A stretch of 64,000 nucleotides of DNA, from the NCBI RefSeq assembly GCF_965638725.1, contig NC_134950.1, positions 132,323,636 to 132,387,635 on the forward strand. Reading direction: 5' to 3'. Positions 49,401 to 59,017 of this stretch are shown here, in pieces; the first letter of the stretch is position 1, and each line of letters starts with the position of its first letter. The translations under genes were made by a program, and so were the position numbers. The notes under the pieces were generated by a model. That model was given only the letters and a program-made list of their open reading frames with translations. It searched no databases and was not told the origin of the DNA. Origin of the DNA: Aptenodytes patagonicus (Eukaryota > Chordata > Aves > Sphenisciformes > Spheniscidae).

Positions 49401-52400
49401 AGCTGATGCACAGCTTCCCAGTCAATTTGTTAGGGATGGTTCACAGAACTCGTCCCAAACAAGGTGCCCATAAATGCATGTGTAATGATTTTAGAAAGAC
49501 TCGATACTTTTGGGGAAAATAATTTTGATTGGGTTAGTGAATAAAACCATCGCGTAGGGAGATGAAATGTCATCACCTAGAGCAAGCCAAATATCTGTCA
49601 AATATTTCCATACCTGTAAAATTGGGAAAATTTTTCTTGTGTTTGTCCTGTCTGTCGTTACCACAGGCTACTCAGAACTGGGGGTATCTCCCTTTTTGTG
49701 AGTATGTTCAACTCACAGTGAGGTCTCAGTTTGGGCAAGGATCTCTCGGCGTCGCTCTAAGACAGGTCACAGTAATAGTGGTAGATCTGATCAGGAGTCT
49801 AGAAAATTAGGCTTAATCACAATTTTCAAAGTTAAAATCTCCCTTCAGCTCTGCTAAGCTCCTGCAAAGGTGTGAGCTTTGGAAAAGCTGCATTTTTCCT
49901 TGCCAGCAAACAACTCACTCACTCTAGGTGATTAAGTGTTTTCCCATCCTGTCTCTCCAGCAAAAGTGCATGAGTTGCAGCTTGACTGGTACATTAAGAA
50001 GAGGAATGATGGATATTTCACCAGTCACTGTAAGCTTTTTTTCAATGTACTTTCCTCATTTGGGTAGTCTCAGGGAGTGAGCATCATTCAATTTAACAGC
50101 TCCTCAACTGCTAAATGAAGCCAAGTTGACTATGCTAATGCTTTACATTTCCATAGTGATCTCCACGCAAGCATTACAAGCAGTTTGGGAAAAACCATGA
50201 ATTAACTTCCTTATCAGGTCAGTGTTATTATCACCATTCTTCAGCTGGGAAAAGAAGGACAGCAAGGGAAAGTGATTGCCAGATGCCTTAGAGCATGTCT
50301 TCCCTGTGCACTGGAGAATGCCACAGGTTCTCCACACTAGCAGTGACAAAGCTTCCAGGGTCAGACCCAGTGACTGATACAGTATACAGAAAGGGATGGT
50401 TTAGACCATACTATTATCCAAACATCCTTCTACCTTTGCTCCATGGATTCCATTAGCCATTAGCTAACTCAGTGTTAAATTCTGCTCTCCTGGAGGAATG
50501 AATGAGTGGGGAAGAGAATCCCTTTCTCACCCCCTGGTGACAGTGCTACATAAATCTCAGAGCTGTGGTAGGCTTGGTGGCTTTGCATTCCCTTAGCAGG
50601 GATAATTTTTGACAGTGAATCACTACAATTGTGGTGGGGTCCTAACTTCTCTCTTGCCATTGTAATTCCCCCTTCACTATAGCTCTCCTCTGAGACTTTT
50701 TGTAACTCTTTTAATTTCAGCAATACAACCTTGAATAAGGACTGGCCAATTGATACAGGTAGGAGTTTTGCATGAACATCAACAATAGACTATAGCTCAA
50801 GGCAGAAGAATCATGAAGTATATTCATAATAAACCATCTAATAAGTCAGCAGACAAAAAATAATCTGCTTTTCCAAGGAGGATCTTTTAGAAAAGAATAG
50901 TCCTGACATCCTAGGGCAGCATTACTTTTGCTTGCAGTATTTGTAATGTTTTCATCCAAATGATGTAATAATTTCTAAAAACTCAAATTAATTCTCTTAT
51001 AAGCAAACATAATCAGCCATAAAAGCAGCTTGTTCCAGTGCCTGGGAACAGCCTTTGAAAGTCTTTAGTATGACTATTTAATGGTCTGGTAAGAGTTTTA
51101 AAGATGTATTTTTTCTTTTACCCCATCAAGCAATTATTCATTTTTTCTCAAGTGGTTTATGGGTAATGATAGACAAGTTAATGTACAAATTTTTCTTTCA
51201 GAAAAGTCCCTTTAATAAAGGATTTACTGCTATGTAATTCTTGAAACATTTTCAGTGATTTAATCTCTTTGAAGGACTTGGGGACTGCATAGATGGGCTC
51301 AGCTGTACATTAGAGAGCAGGCCCAAGCACCAACCTAAACATGAAAGACTCGGAAAATACGAATCTGTACCTTCCTCTGTCAGTTTGGTGTCAGTGAAAG
51401 TACCTGTGATTAGCTAGAACTGTCCAGGCTGCCCAGAAAGTCTATTTTTTTTGTGAAACAGAGATGGTACAGGTGACATTGGTATGTAGGCAAACTGGCT
51501 CAGGAGGACAAAGCATTTTATGCTTGGCTTCATGACTGAGACAGCTAAAAAGTAAAAAAAATGGACCACCAGGAAGCCTTCTTATAGCTCTAAGTGGATA
51601 CAAACTCTGACAGTTCAGTGATACTGTGTGTGAAGTGAGGGTTATCAGCTGTGTGACTTATCCTGCTTCCCACATATCAGTGATGCATGTGGTGATAAGG
51701 TAGAAAATAAAAGCAATGTGACCAGAAGGAAGAAGGTAACAAAGAGAGGATAAAAAAAATACCCAAATCTTTCCAAGTACATCTCTTTCAGCAGAAATTA
51801 GCATATGCAGAGGTCACGGGGATATTTACCGGTTGCTGGACAGCCTGGCTAGGAGAGGTTCCAGCCAGCCCTTCTGACACTCGCAGTGTGAATCCATGAA
51901 GACGAGCACATCCCCGGTTGCCCGTGCAGCTCCTAGCACCCGACCTCGGATGACTCCAAGCCTCTTGTTGCTCCGGATGAGTTTCACACCATCCAGCTTA
52001 GAGACGTATTCACTCAGAGCTGACTTCAGGGGCCCTGTCAGAAACAGAACGGTCATGGAAATGTTTTAGCTTTGATTCAAGCTGTTATAGAAAAGCAACA
52101 GGTAGTAGGAGATGCTACTTCTTGCTGGTAAAATGTTTTGGGGGCATTTGTTTTACATTCCAAATATTCCCACATCAGCATAATGTCAAAGAGAAGTAGA
52201 GACTAATGGAAACTGAGATTCACTAGGTGTGAAGCTATTCCTGTGGGAAACTTAATAGCCTCCTCTCCCGTTTTCAGCAAAAGGTGGATGCTCTCATCAT
52301 CTCACAAAAGGTGCAGATCAGAGTGAGATGCTACAGGTGTTTGGCTTTCCCAAGCGCTTTAGATTACTTTAGCAATGTGGAGTTTTCCAGTCTATGCTTC

Positions 52401-55400
52401 AGCCAAAGTCCAAGCCTGGAAATTATTACAGCAGATCTGGTCCAGTGGGAAGGCTAAGATTTGCATAGTGTGATCTTATTTTAAAGTAAGAAAGTTCAGA
52501 GTGATTGGAAATGATGGGGAAAAAAGAAACATATTTCAAAGTTGAAAGGCTAAGCCGAATTCTAGGGATGGAAGAGTGAAACCTGGCAGCCAGCTCAGTG
52601 CTCTGCTTAGCTCTCTTCCTGAGAGCCCTCTTTGCCTTCTACTCTCCTCACGCACTTCTTGGAGGAGGACAGTTTCTTCCCTGAAGCTTTGGAAGAAAGA
52701 GCTCACATACAGAGAAATGGGGACTACCTTGCTGGCTGAGATCGTCGACTAGGATGATATCCTTGAGGGAGGCCTTAGGGGCTGTGTCCATAATGCTGTG
52801 CACGGTTCTCAGCAGAGTAGACCAGGCTTCGTCATGGAAACAGATGATGACACTAGCAGTAGGCAGACTGGAGTCATATTCTTGCTGTAGGCACCTGCAT
52901 GGAATCAAATGAGGGAGTCACTAGAAACACTGGTACAACCGGCTACTTGTCTCTCAGAACAAAGCTGTAAGCTACACCTAAACCTTCAGGGATGGAAAGC
53001 AGTTTAAGATATCGGCTCACTTCTAACAAAGCAAAGGAAGTATTAAGGTGTCCAAGACTGGAATACAAAGTGAAAATATGGGAGTGACATTATAAAAATT
53101 AAAATGCAAAAATAGGAATGTTTTTCTGTATTCCAGGATACTTTCTTCTGCTCTGGCTGCCTGAAAATACACAGCTGAACAAAAATGGTCCAGAAGGCAA
53201 AGAAAGAGAAACTGAAGACAATTAGAGCAAAGCAGAGAGGGGGACAAAGCAGGTCAGTCAGCCTCCACTAATTTCCACATTTTCTCAGGTAACACAGAAA
53301 AGAGTAAACTGAAATGCAGTACCTTTAAGACTAACAAGTAAAATAACTCATCTGCACAACAGATTGGTATACCTGTGGACTGCCTGACCAGTGAGTGAAG
53401 CCAACATCTCAGTCCTGTATAGGAAAGAAATGGATCCTTACATGGGCAATGAAAACAAATATAGGTACGTTTAAGAAAGTAAATGTATTTTCCATACAAA
53501 GTTTGTACACGTTGCTTTTTTTGATGAAAACAAATCACTGATGAAGGAGATTCCCAGCTGGGTAAATTATCTTTATGCCATTTTCTGCTATTTACTTTAC
53601 AACTCCAGGTACTGACACAATCTACTGCAAGACACCTGGCTGCATGGGTCACTGTATGGCATTTCTAGAGATGCTCCAGAGTGCCAGCTGGGGCCCACGG
53701 CTCCTCAGTTTTCCATGGGGCCAAGATTTCACCCATGACATTGAAAAAGCTTCCATCAAAATTACTGTGAATTAGATGTTGCTTCGACAACTCAAGCATT
53801 TAGGAATGAAAAACACTTCCTATTCATCCTCACAGAAACTGTATACGAAAACTATAGACCTTCGTCAAACAACGGCTGTTTCATAAATGTAAGTAAAGAA
53901 TCTACAAATCACATTCACGACAAAAAGTGTTTTCTGATGTACCAGTCTTGGTTCAGAGAGACAGGACACACTATACTGGCACATTTTCCAGAAAAGGCCT
54001 TCAAATGCCCGTTGTAGAGATGCAAAGACTGTGCCTAATATCTGCTTTGCTTACATTAGAAAACGCATTTTAAAATCTTTTCATTTCCTGAAGAGCAGTC
54101 ATTCAGTTTCCTAACTCACTTAATCTCTAGCAGCAAGAACCTCTTCAAGGAATTACAGAATTGGCTGAATGTGGCCCATTGTTATTTCAGCATTTTTGTA
54201 TTGCCAAGCAAAACATCATACAGATTTTTACAGTGGTTGTTAAACAATTAGCTACTCAGCAGAAGCTCGTGTAAGGGATATCATTTTAATATTGCTATGT
54301 TTATTACCATTTTACTTAGTACTTCTATTCATGGACTGAGGCTCTATGATGCTAGACACTATCCAGACACAAAGCTGCTTATCGTTTAAGAGAATTAATA
54401 GTCTGAATGATTTAATAACAAATACAAATAAATGAATACTATAGATACACTTCTGGGAATAGAAATTTAAAATTAGCACAATTACAATAATTTGTTATAG
54501 TTTATAATATTTCACATTAATATATTTTTGTATAGAGAGGCACATTTTCTTGAGGATTTTCACTTTGTAATGAATCTATGTCGTCCTTGGTTTACTAATT
54601 TTCTGTAATCAACAATGCTGTTATTTCACAATTTCATATGGGAAAATTGTTTCCATTTTCAGCTGGATGGAGAAAAGGATACGCTCACAACTTGGCAGTG
54701 TTTGTATTTTCAGGCAGAAGAATCTAGAGGTGATTAAGAAAAGTGAAGATCTGATCAGTCCTTTTACTACCAGGCAGCTTCCAAGCAGGAACATTCAGTA
54801 CAGCTCTAAGCACCTATATTTTGCACCATAATACTGCAATGCCTTGTTGCTAGTACTGTGGTTATAGCAAGAAGATAAGGCTGTTGTGGAATCTTAATTG
54901 GAAAAGAATTGAAAATAACTGTACTTGAATACATAACCTAGGTGGCGAGTGTTTAGTTGCCATGGAGATTGGCAAAGACATGCACTACAGATATCCAATC
55001 TTCAGAAAAATGTGAAAGGGTACTGGTATACAGAAATACCTTCCCTGTAATCTGGAGCAGTTTCATAGACTGTCCATTGGCATTTCAAAAAGTCAGGGCT
55101 GTGACTGATATGAGACACAGTGATTTAATCCAATTTGTGAAAAATAAGGAATCGTCACAAGCAGCAACGAACAGGAGAGCAATTCCGACACGGCAAAGGC
55201 ACTGCCGACAGGGACTCCCACCCACCTTCAGGAAAATGTCTCGTTGAGATTCAGCTCCCAACAGCACTCAGGTGAAAGCTATGCTTTTGTAATGAAACTT
55301 AAAGCCTCTTTAGACAGCTTGTGAGTTTCTGTTTGCCTGGATAAGTTTGACACTCAAGCCCAAGAGAGGAAAACGGACCTTTTTTCAGGCAGAACCCCAT

Positions 55401-58400
55401 CATAAAAGTCACAAAGGCAGGCTTGATTTGGGTCTACTGTCCCAGGAGGGTGTCAACGACAGCTGGACCAACCGATCGCAGCAAAAAGCCCTCTGGGAGC
55501 GAAGGTACCTCAGAGGATGAGTCTCGATGTGGAAGAACAACTTTACAGCACAACTGGACAAGTTATTAGGCCTTTTCACCCAGAGACCCTGGCTGTTTCA
55601 AAACTGGTACTCAAAGTAAATGGGGCAAAACAAGGTACCTGATTCATCCATCAGGGTATGTTTTACTGTGGGATCAGTAGAAGTGCTGGAAGAGACACAG
55701 TTTTATGCATCTACTTTCTGAAAATTAGCATAAAACATTCACCTGGAAAGCCATGCAAAGAGATGTGGGTTATGTTAGAAGCTGGGATCTGGTGAGAGAG
55801 GTCTAAAGTATCGCTTTCCAGGTAAGGAAGTTGGATCCCAGGCCGTCAAGGCACAGCACAGCCCGCAGACTCTGGTTTATTTCCAGCAGAGCTCTGTACT
55901 CTTCACATAAAAAGAAACTGTAGTTATGCTGCTCATTGCTCCAATGCAAAGCACAACAGACCTCTTTATGTGAATTTCTAAGGAACAGCAGCTAAGTATA
56001 TCTTACGGCATTTACCTTACATCTTACACTCCGGTTTAAGAGTCAAACTGAAGTATGTAAGTGTGAAGTTTGGCCAGCCTTATTTTACAGTTTCTGGAAT
56101 TGCTTCACAATTAGTAGGCATAGCTTTTGCTACCAAGAACTTGCCATCTAATTTCAAGCAAAATGAGAGAGACTGAGTCCATGGAGCTGAAATGTCTCTA
56201 ACTGGTTGGGTTGGGTTCTCTCTAACTAAGTAATAAGAGACATTATTAGGAACAACATGAATAGAGAAATAGACAATCTGATTCATTACTGGTTCGCTCT
56301 TGTTTTACACCGGTATAAAACTGGACTGATACAGTCGTGGGCTAGGCCCCCAGAGTAAATTACGCCTAAAAAATATCATTGTGGTTTGTGTGTTGTGCCG
56401 TAAAGGACAGGACTGGATTAGAGGTAGACCTCTGCTGCAGGTTTGTGATCTGGATTTAGATCTGAACAACTGCGACGCCTCAGATGTTCAGATCTGTGGT
56501 TTCAATCTGGGCTCTATAAGCTGTGGTGTTGATAGCTCTTTAGGCTGTAACGAGTCAGACAGAGCTGTGAGACCATGACTTAAATCTTACTGAGATTAGT
56601 ATTAACTAAACCTGTCTCTTGTTGGATGGCCCTTCAGCTGCCAAAGTAAAACTGTTTTTTGGCCGACATCACAGGCAGTAAATCAGGGTCATCATTCCTC
56701 CTTTGAACATTACATAGTTCAAAGAGCTGCCAGTGAAACATGGTAAAAAATAACTGAAATAAAATTAGCATTTAGTTATTCAATGGAATTACCCAAATTA
56801 ACACTGAACCTAGTCAGCAAGTGTAGAAAACACTCCATTTCATTTCTCTTTCCTTAAGATTGTCCCCCTAAATTAGAGGTACCAGCTGTCTTTAAACATG
56901 TGAAAATGACCACTAGAAAAACTATTATATATATTCTGTGTCTTACTTAAAATGTTTTCTGGCACATCTTTCCACTGTGTCCGGGGGAAAGCTACAATAG
57001 CTTTCGTTAAAGGAGGCAAGAAAAAAAAGATACCCACCCACATCCCTTTCCCTCTCCCCTGGGCAGACAAGTGTAGATACACCCCAGCCCCTTTTTAAGA
57101 GGTGTAATAAACTGCCCCTCCTGGGCTGCTGGAGTAACTGGATCTCAAGTCTCCAGGCTTCAGATGCAACACATGGGGCTTCAAACGTAACGTGGGGCTT
57201 CAAATGCAACACTTGTTTGATGTGGCCTTACAGCCTGGCTGCTGCTAGCTACGGTGGTGTTGGCAGATCCGATCAGACACACTGACCTCCACCTTCCTTC
57301 CTCCCAGGAGTTTCCTTTCAACGTTCGTCGGGTCACTTGTTATACTAAAAAAGCTGAAAGCCCCAACTCCTGACTCCTTTATCACCCCGTAGGCCTGGCG
57401 ACCCCATACCCTGGCAGAGGCCCACCACGGGGTGACCGCCGGGGCCTTAGAGCGAGTCGTAGCGGCGGAAAGCGGAGGGGCGGCCGCTCGCTCCCCTCTG
57501 CCCCGACCCCTCCTCACGCAGCTGCTCGTCCCCTCGCCGCAGAGCGGGCCCGGGGCAGCCGCAGCCGGCGGGTGGGCTGGGGCCGGGGCCTGGCCGAGCG
57601 GGGCAGCCGCCTTTCCCGCTCGACAATCCCGCACGCCCCCGGCACCCAGCGCGGAGCGTGGCGCGGATGCTGCGTGCGGATTCCCCTCCCAGCCCCAGCA
57701 GACAGACAGACAACCGGAGGGGGACCGCAGGGGCCGGGGCCCACGCAGCGATCCCCTGCCGCCGCCCGGCACCTGCTGCGGCGGGGGGCGCCCCGCCCGC
57801 GGCCGCCGGCAGGGGGCGCTGCCGCCCGCCCTCCCGCAGGACGCCGCGTTGCCGTGGTGACGGGCCGGGCCGGGCCCGGCCGGGTCGGGGTGGCCCGGCC
57901 GCCCTGTCGCCTCGGGGAGGCGGGCGGGGGGACGCGGGGAGGGGGTGCGGGAGGCGGAGATAACAGGATATATCAACCGTCAGCTGGGGCGCGGTGCCCT
58001 CGTTCGCCCTCCCCTTTCTGACCCGGCGCCCGCAGGAAGCCGTAGCTGCCCCCCCTCCCTCGCACCCTCCACTTTCGCCGCCTGTCGGCTCCTGAGGGCT
58101 TGAAACACCGTCGGTGTTTCGTGCAGCCTCTGCTGGCTCCGGCAGCACCTGCCTCGCTCTCGGGGTGCGCGGGGGCTGTGACCCAGGGCGGGGGTGGCCG
58201 TGGCTGGGCAGCCGCGGCGTGCCTGTGGGACCCGGCTGGGGCGGCTCGGGCTCCCGCCGGCTGCGGGGCCGGGGCCGCCGGGGGGAGGCTGGGAGCATAC
58301 CTGGCTCTGAGGAACGGGGATGTGTTCCTCACACAGCGTGGGGAAAACAGTTATCCCGAACCGGAGGGGAGAGTTTGAAAGACGCGGGGTTTAGAGGAGG

Positions 58401-59017
58401 AGAGGTTCACGGGGGGACGGCGACGGGGAAAGAGACAAGTTTTCTCCCGGAGATTAAATAGGCTGTTTTACTTACAACGGGTGTCGTACCTCAGGCAGCT
58501 CCCTGCGCAGAGAGATCCGCTCACTGAGCGCTTCGTTAAAGCCATGGGTTTCCAGGCCGAGCGGCCGCTCCCCCGCAGCAGCCCCTTCCCCAGCCTGCAG
58601 AGGAAGGGACAGGAGCTGGGACTCCGGGTTACCCTCTGCCTTCGCCTCTGGCCGCCTGCTCTGCTGCTTCACCACGCGATAGCCCTTCCTGGCCTTGCTG
58701 TGGTTCCTTTTGCCGGTGGGCGACACAACGGCCACGATCAACTCATCCTCCCGCAGGGAGATGAAAGGTGATAGCCCATCCAAAGGGTAATACTGCTGGC
58801 TCTCCTGGGTCTCCAGCATCTCTTGGGTCTCCGCAAAGTCCATCTGATACCCTTCCCGGGGGTTGAACTCCACAGGCTGGAAAGTGCCTTCCTTGCTCTG
58901 GTTGCTGGGTGGTGGATTCAGCATTGTAACCATCAGTAGCAAAAAGCCCAGCATCAGCAACAACAAGAGAAACTGCAGCTTACGTGATCCATATCTGCAC
59001 TTCTTCCTCAAGAACAT
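34347..59017 (-). CDS. GALNT15: GALNT15, polypeptide N-acetylgalactosaminyltransferase 15, complete coding region
   Basis: Seen: ten exons (58476-59017, 52728-52894, 51830-52034, 43372-43539, 42648-42765, 41667-41861, 37834-37965, 36634-36735, 35642-35782, 34347-34493), all with GT-AG ends and matching phases, giving 638 residues (human: 639). Layout: short basic cytosolic tail; membrane anchor at about 14-35; stem to about 175; glycosyltransferase-2 catalytic domain at about 190-465, with [22 protein letters not shown], the metal-binding DSH at 284-286, TWLCGG and CSRVGH (His418); then a C-terminal ricin-type lectin domain at about 505-635. Known: the family moves GalNAc from UDP-GalNAc to Ser/Thr in the Golgi, using Mn2+, to start mucin-type O-glycans. 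The lectin domain guides substrate choice. Inferred: type II Golgi protein with an intact active site. Odd: the usual WGGEN motif reads WGAEN (390-394). GALNT15 was formerly called GALNTL2. Synteny with DPH3/OXNAD1 supports the paralogue call over GALNT2 or GALNT16. Confidence 0.96.
34494..35641 (-). other. GALNT15: GALNT15 intron 9
   Basis: An intron of about 1.15 kb containing an antisense CR1 3' end (34998-35181). Nothing else is recognised. Confidence 0.85.
34998..35181 (+). mobile_element. CR1 LINE, short 3' end
   Basis: A CR1 tail in plus orientation inside GALNT15 intron 9. It has 'ggaacaggctgcccaggg', 'ccatccctgggagtattt', 'ttggactcgatgatctta' and 'ttttccaacct', then 'atgattctatgattctac'. 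It is strongly 5'-truncated (about 180 bases) and less diverged than the copy at 20.9 kb. It lies between exons and does not touch a splice site. Confidence 0.92.
35642..35782 (-). CDS. GALNT15: GALNT15 coding exon 9 (residues 544-590)
   Basis: The acceptor is CTTTTCCAG before 35782 and the donor is CAGGAG|GTCAGT after 35642. 47 codons, phase 0. It has [22 protein letters not shown] and HQHWDVQE, the second lectin repeat including its QxW-type HW. Confidence 0.94.
35783..36633 (-). other. GALNT15: GALNT15 intron 8
   Basis: About 850 bases. It contains a near-perfect 17/18-base duplication (ACTGCAGTTTAGGCACT) at 36264-36300. No other feature. Confidence 0.85.
36264..36300. repeat. 17-18 bp tandem duplication
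   Basis: ACTGCAGTTTAGGCACT at 36264-36280, then AA, then the same with one extra T at 36283-36300. Intronic. Confidence 0.88.
36634..36735 (-). CDS. GALNT15: GALNT15 coding exon 8 (residues 510-543)
   Basis: The acceptor is TTTACTTACAG before 36735 and the donor is ACCCAG|GTACTG after 36634. 34 codons, phase 0. [12 protein letters not shown] is the first lectin repeat (C-A-D in the CLD position), and the exon ends SPCSDSLTQ, matching the human APCSDSRQQ. Confidence 0.93.
36736..37833 (-). other. GALNT15: GALNT15 intron 7
   Basis: An intron of about 1.1 kb with an A10 run near 37331. Nothing else is recognised. Confidence 0.85.
37834..37965 (-). CDS. GALNT15: GALNT15 coding exon 7 (residues 466-509)
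   Basis: The acceptor is CCATAAAG before 37965, with a weak pyrimidine tract (GGTTTTTCC). The donor is GGCAAG|GTAAGA after 37834. 44 codons, phase 0. [30 protein letters not shown] and RFSGK form the linker between the catalytic and lectin domains. The stretch is strongly conserved, with the family FxWFLxNVYPEL signature. Confidence 0.95.
37966..41666 (-). other. GALNT15: GALNT15 intron 6
   Basis: An intron of about 3.7 kb. It contains an unexplained minus-strand open frame (40743 to about 41246) and a less AT-rich block at 39.42-39.88 kb that may be conserved non-coding sequence. There is also a short ACATTAAC-rich stretch at 40722-40780. Confidence 0.75.
41667..41861 (-). CDS. GALNT15: GALNT15 coding exon 6 (residues 401-465)
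   Basis: The acceptor is GTGTTTCAG before 41861 and the donor is AGCAAG|GTAAAG after 41667. 65 codons, phase 0. [20 protein letters not shown] includes His418, expected to bind metal, then [18 protein letters not shown]. This is the second half of the catalytic domain. Confidence 0.96.
41862..42647 (-). other. GALNT15: GALNT15 intron 5
   Basis: About 790 bases of AT-rich intron with no recognised element. Confidence 0.85.
42648..42765 (-). CDS. GALNT15: GALNT15 coding exon 5 (residues 361/362-400)
   Basis: The acceptor is TATATACAG before 42765 and the donor is ATAAGG|GTGAGA after 42648. One base completes Arg361 and 39 codons follow. It has [20 protein letters not shown], then [11 protein letters not shown]. 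The motif normally read WGGEN in active family members has Ala at the second Gly. Confidence 0.94.
42766..43371 (-). other. GALNT15: GALNT15 intron 4
   Basis: About 600 bases of AT-rich intron. No recognised element. Confidence 0.85.
43372..43539 (-). CDS. GALNT15: GALNT15 coding exon 4 (residues 305/306-361)
   Basis: The acceptor is GTCTTTTTCAG before 43539 and the donor is ATCAG|GTAACA after 43372. It has [18 protein letters not shown], then [18 protein letters not shown] and SPVSPI. The PVIDVID and WKLDFHWE blocks are catalytic-domain signatures of the family. Confidence 0.96.
46016..46052. repeat. 16-bp tandem duplication
   Basis: CAGATATATTCTGGAT at 46016-46031 and 46032-46047, then CAGAT. 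The copies are identical, so the event looks recent. Confidence 0.92.
50105..50345 (+). mobile_element. Possible ancient MIR/CORE-type SINE fragment
   Basis: The order of short blocks resembles the core and 3' part of MIR-like SINEs: 'gctttacatttccatagtga', 'tattatcaccattcttcagc', 'gggaaaagaaggacagcaag', 'tgattgccaga'. Divergence is high, so the call rests on block order only. It lies in GALNT15 intron 3. Confidence 0.4.
51830..52034 (-). CDS. GALNT15: GALNT15 coding exon 3 (residues 237/238-305)
   Basis: The acceptor is TTTCTGACAG before 52034 and the donor is AACCG|GTAAAT after 51830. It has [35 protein letters not shown], then [20 protein letters not shown]. Asp284 and His286 form the DxH metal-binding motif (DSH here, often DAH in mammals). 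The GWLEPL block is also conserved. Confidence 0.96.
52035..52727 (-). other. GALNT15: GALNT15 intron 2
   Basis: About 690 bases. No recognised element. Confidence 0.85.
52728..52894 (-). CDS. GALNT15: GALNT15 coding exon 2 (residues 181-237)
   Basis: The acceptor is TTCCATGCAG before 52894 and the donor is CAGCAAG|GTAGTC after 52728. One base completes Leu181, then [34 protein letters not shown] and [11 protein letters not shown]. This is the N-terminal nucleotide-binding part of the GT-A fold. Confidence 0.96.
57158..57215. repeat. Imperfect tandem repeat, about 20-bp unit x3
   Basis: CTTCAGATGCAACACATGGGG, CTTCAAACGTAACGTGGGG and CTTCAAATGCAACACTTG in a row, just outside the intron-1 CpG island. 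The middle unit has lost two bases. Confidence 0.82.
57806..57819 (+). promoter_or_regulatory. CTCF core-like motif, one mismatch
   Basis: CCGGCAGGGGGCGC matches CCASYAGRKGGCRC except at the third base, and the following TG extends the usual AGGGGGCGCTG form. It is in plus orientation in the intron-1 CpG island. It could keep the island unmethylated or anchor a loop. Confidence 0.45.
57861..57890. repeat. Short GGGCC/GGCCC tandem tract
   Basis: Repeated CGGGC/GGCCG pentamers inside the CpG island, with several G3 runs close together. Could form G-quadruplex structure on either strand. Confidence 0.75.
58476..59017 (-). CDS. GALNT15: GALNT15 coding exon 1 (residues 1-180/181)
   Basis: ATG at 59017, with A at -3. 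The donor CCGTT|GTAAGTAAA after 58476 leaves two bases of Leu181. It reads [13 protein letters not shown], then [20 protein letters not shown] (signal anchor, residues 14-33), a stem with a [14 protein letters not shown] block, and ends [11 protein letters not shown]. The stem is otherwise poorly conserved, and the ends match human GALNT15 well. CAACAG just before T-ATG could be a splice acceptor for an upstream non-coding exon. Confidence 0.95.

Larger units (their letters stand above)
43540..51829 (-). other. GALNT15: GALNT15 intron 3
   Basis: The longest intron (8.3 kb), AT-rich. It holds a 16-base tandem duplication (46016-46052), a possible old MIR/CORE-type SINE (about 50105-50345) and an A run near 47873. 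No exon or RNA gene is seen. Confidence 0.75.
57400..58400. promoter_or_regulatory. CpG island inside GALNT15 intron 1
   Basis: About 1 kb of very GC-rich, CpG-dense sequence with abrupt edges. It lies 3' of the start-codon exon, so it cannot simply be the 5' promoter of the full-length transcript. Long open frames occur on both strands but are low-complexity Pro/Arg/Gly/Ala products of missing stop codons. It contains tandem GGGCC units (57861-57890) and a CTCF-like core (57806-57819). It could be a second sense promoter, an antisense promoter or a regulatory platform. Confidence 0.8.
52895..58475 (-). other. GALNT15: GALNT15 intron 1
   Basis: A 5.6 kb intron. The part near exon 2 is AT-rich with nothing recognised. 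About 57.4-58.4 kb is a strong CpG island (separate entry). Three imperfect CTTCAAATGCAACAC-type units lie at 57158-57215. Confidence 0.8.

Noticed and set aside
57447-58298. Long minus-strand open frame (283 codons) in the intron-1 CpG island, and its plus-strand partners
   Set aside because: Stop codons are rare in very GC-rich DNA. The products are Pro/Arg/Gly/Ala-rich on both strands with no domain, so these are compositional shadows.
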